From: Bradyrhizobium sp. CB3481
GTDB taxonomy: Bacteria; Pseudomonadota; Alphaproteobacteria; Rhizobiales; Xanthobacteraceae
Reading direction: 5' to 3'
Length of the DNA stretch: 64,000 nt
Assembly (NCBI RefSeq): GCF_029714305.1
Contig: NZ_CP121647.1
Coordinates: forward strand, 2,004,501-2,068,500
Below, in pieces: positions 62,236 to 64,000 of the stretch. Every line of letters starts with the position of its first letter. The stretch's first letter is position 1. The notes under the pieces were generated by a model. That model saw only the letters and a list, made by a program, of their open reading frames with translations. It had not been told where the DNA came from and ran no database searches. Made by a program: the position numbers and the translations under genes.

Positions 62236-64000
62236 CTACGCCTCCAACTGCTTGCCGATCGGCAGTGCGCGGATGCGCTTGCCGGTCGCGGCGAAGATCG
62301 CGTTGATCAGCGCCGGCGCAAAGGGCGGCACCCCCGGCTCGCCGACGCCGCTCGGCGGCGTATCAGGGCCGGCAGGCACGATGTAGACGTTGGTCACGGC
62401 CGGCGCCTCGTCGATCCGGATGACAGGGAAGTCGTCGTAATTGCCCTGCTGCACCTTGCCGTCCTTGAAGGTGATCGCGCCGTGCTTGACGAGGCTGAGG
62501 CCCATGATGGCTGCACCCTCGATCTGCGACTGGATCCGCTCCGGATTGACATAGGTTCCGCAATCGATGGCGGTATCGACCCGCGGCACAGTCAGCTTGC
62601 CCTTGTCGTCGACGGCGACCTCGACGATCGTCGCGATATAGCTGACGAAGCTGCGATGCGCGGCAATGCCGAGCCCGTGCCCCTTGGGGACAGACCGGCC
62701 CCAGCCGCCCTTGTCGGCGACCAGCTCGACGACCTTGCGCAGCCGCGCGGTGTCGATCGGATAGCTGTCATAGGGCTCGCCGTAGTTCCAGAGGTCTTTG
62801 ACGGAATCGAGCTTGAGGATGCGCGGGGTGCCGATCAGCTCGAGCAGCATTTCCTTTTGATCGCGGCCGGTGGCATGGGCGATTTCGCCGACCATGGACT
62901 GCACCGCGAAGGCGCGCGGGATGTTCGACACCGAGCGGAACCAGCCGATGCGGGTATGCGCTGCCGCCTCCGGATTTTCGCACTGCACGTTGGCGATCTC
63001 GAAGGGCATGTCGACCAGCCCCATGCCGAGCTCGAACGGCGCCTGATTTTTCGTTCCGGCCGCAAATGTCGAGGCGATGCTCGGCGCGACGCTGCGATGC
63101 CGCCAGGCCGTCACCTTGCCGCTCTTGTCGAGGCCGGCCTCGATGCGTTCGACCGAGACGGTGTGCAGGAAGCCGTTGCGAATGTCGTCTTCCCGCGTCC
63201 ATTGCACCTTGACGGGCGCGCCGAGCTCCTTGGAGAGCAGGGCCGCCTCGATGGCATAGTCGCATTTCGACTTGCGCCCGAAGCCGCCGCCGAGCAGCGT
63301 GACATTGACGGTGACGTTTGCTTCGGGAATGCCGAGCGTCTTGGCGACGTCCTCGCGCGTTCCGCCCGCGCTTTGCACCGGGCCCCAGATCTCCGCCTTG
63401 TCGCCCTTGACGTCGGCGACCGCCACCGGCGGCTCCATGGCGACATGGGCGAGGTGCGGCAGATAATATTCGCCGACGATCACCTTGTCGGCGCCCTTCA
63501 AGGCGGCTTCGACGTCGCCTTCCTTGCGCACCACGAGACCGGGCTTGCGTGCCGCTTCCTCCAGCTCGGTCCGGTAGGCGACAGACTCGTATTTGCCGTT
63601 GGGGCCGTCGTCCCAGACGATCTTGAGCGCGTCGCGGCCCTTGATCGCGGCGCCGGTGTTGCGCGCGATTACTGCGACGCCGCCGAGTGGCTGGAATTTC
63701 GAAGGCCACGGCCAACCCTTGACCTCCATCACCTTCTCGACGCCGGAGACCTTCATCGCATCAGCACCGTCAAACGAGGCGACCTTGCCGCCGGTCACCG
63801 GCGGCCGGGCAATCACGGCGTATTTCATGCCGGGCAGGCGAACGTCGGCGCCGTAACGCGCGGCGCCGACCGTGATGTCCCGCAGGTCGACCATGCTGAT
63901 CTGGCCTTTGCCCAGATAGCGAAAATCCTTCGGATCTTTCAGCTTCAGGCCTTCGACGCTGGGGACCGATTCCTTGGCGGCATCGGCGGCTAGGTCACCA
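62236..64000 (-). CDS. Molybdenum-hydroxylase large subunit (isoquinoline/aldehyde oxidoreductase type), partial
   Basis: The frame runs off the right end at base 64000; at least 588 residues are present. The MoCo-binding large-subunit pattern is clear: [60 protein letters not shown] and the catalytic Glu in [20 protein letters not shown] near the C-terminus. This is the xanthine-dehydrogenase-family subunit that hydroxylates N-heterocycles or aldehydes. The small 2Fe-2S subunit, expected nearby, is not in the window. The internal ATG at 63894 is not the start, because the frame reads [19 protein letters not shown] across it. Confidence 0.92.
   Translation of the reverse strand, partial: GDLAADAAKESVPSVEGLKLKDPKDFRYLGKGQISMVDLRDITVGAARYGADVRLPGMKYAVIARPPVTGGKVASFDGADAMKVSGVEKVMEVKGWPWPSKFQPLGGVAVIARNTGAAIKGRDALKIVWDDGPNGKYESVAYRTELEEAARKPGLVVRKEGDVEAALKGADKVIVGEYYLPHLAHVAMEPPVAVADVKGDKAEIWGPVQSAGGTREDVAKTLGIPEANVTVNVTLLGGGFGRKSKCDYAIEAALLSKELGAPVKVQWTREDDIRNGFLHTVSVERIEAGLDKSGKVTAWRHRSVAPSIASTFAAGTKNQAPFELGMGLVDMPFEIANVQCENPEAAAHTRIGWFRSVSNIPRAFAVQSMVGEIAHATGRDQKEMLLELIGTPRILKLDSVKDLWNYGEPYDSYPIDTARLRKVVELVADKGGWGRSVPKGHGLGIAAHRSFVSYIATIVEVAVDDKGKLTVPRVDTAIDCGTYVNPERIQSQIEGAAIMGLSLVKHGAITFKDGKVQQGNYDDFPVIRIDEAPAVTNVYIVPAGPDTPPSGVGEPGVPPFAPALINAIFAATGKRIRALPIGKQLEA

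Noticed and set aside
62482..63993. Plus-strand frame of 503 codons opposite the molybdenum-hydroxylase gene
   Set aside because: Shadow of a recognised family on the other strand; no start signals or domains.
1..64000. CRISPR array
   Set aside because: No series of short regularly spaced repeats was seen; the only regular repeats are the intragenic 867-bp unit and two-copy elements.
1..64000. Complete insertion sequence or transposase gene
   Set aside because: None recognised on either strand, despite decayed genes and repeats that suggest past mobility.

Overview
The window is GC-rich alphaproteobacterial chromosome, most likely Bradyrhizobium or a close Nitrobacteraceae relative. The reasons are a NirK-type denitrification cluster (nirK-nirV, nnrR, pseudoazurin, norEFCBQD, hemN), TTG(A/C)-N6-(T/G)CAA promoter boxes of the FixK2/NnrR kind, and the family make-up of the flanking genes. 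The genus is inferred from gene content; nothing was searched.

Bases 1-8340 hold the end of a GMC oxidoreductase gene, a GntR/UTRA regulator, a decayed ClC-channel fragment, and a DeoR-family repressor divergent from a five-gene run. That run is a glycerol-3-phosphate-type ABC importer (ATPase, binding protein, two permeases) followed without a gap by an endonuclease/exonuclease/phosphatase-family hydrolase and then a NUDIX hydrolase. A paired palindrome in the divergent promoter is a good operator candidate. Bases 8440-20900 hold regulators (a 5'-damaged LysR, three LuxR-type proteins including a tandem duplicate), a TSUP permease, an ethylbenzene-dehydrogenase-like haem protein, a LysR/YeiH-type exporter pair, a nitroreductase and an acyl-CoA dehydrogenase.

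Bases 20900-38281 form a denitrification and nitric-oxide island: hemN, nirV, nirK, nnrR, pseudoazurin, nnrS, a 12-TM membrane protein, DUF2249 and DUF59 proteins, a CcoG/FixG-like ferredoxin, a PCuAC/CopD-C-like copper-chaperone fusion, then norE, norF, norC, norB, norQ and norD. Boxes of two kinds precede its transcription units: TTGC-N6-(T/G)CAA (hemN, nirK, pseudoazurin, norE) and TTG-N8-CAA. Two of the latter (nnrS, norC) share an identical 17-base element. NirK, pseudoazurin and NorB keep all expected metal ligands.

Bases 38281-55110 are a disturbed accessory region, visibly richer in A/T in places. It holds decayed genes (TPR, DoxX, a membrane ORF with an internal TGA, a winged-helix/TPR regulator with stops, a frameshifted GTP cyclohydrolase II), a 655-residue His-rich protein made of two almost identical halves, a remnant of a tRNA-Arg 3' half and a 99-bp direct repeat 4.8 kb apart. 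It also holds a pteridine/flavin-precursor-like set: RibA-like, RibD-reductase-like, a PTPS-like protein lacking key residues, a BchC-like dehydrogenase, a glycosyltransferase and a methyltransferase, followed by a DMT transporter. This set is the best candidate for an undescribed pathway, although its first gene is frameshifted here.

Bases 55330-64000 hold a large SAM/adenylate-cyclase/AAA/TPR signalling protein, a Rieske protein next to a PQQ alcohol dehydrogenase whose active site carries the Asp-x-Asp pair typical of lanthanide-dependent enzymes, a strong terminator, and the end of a molybdenum-hydroxylase large-subunit gene that runs off the window.
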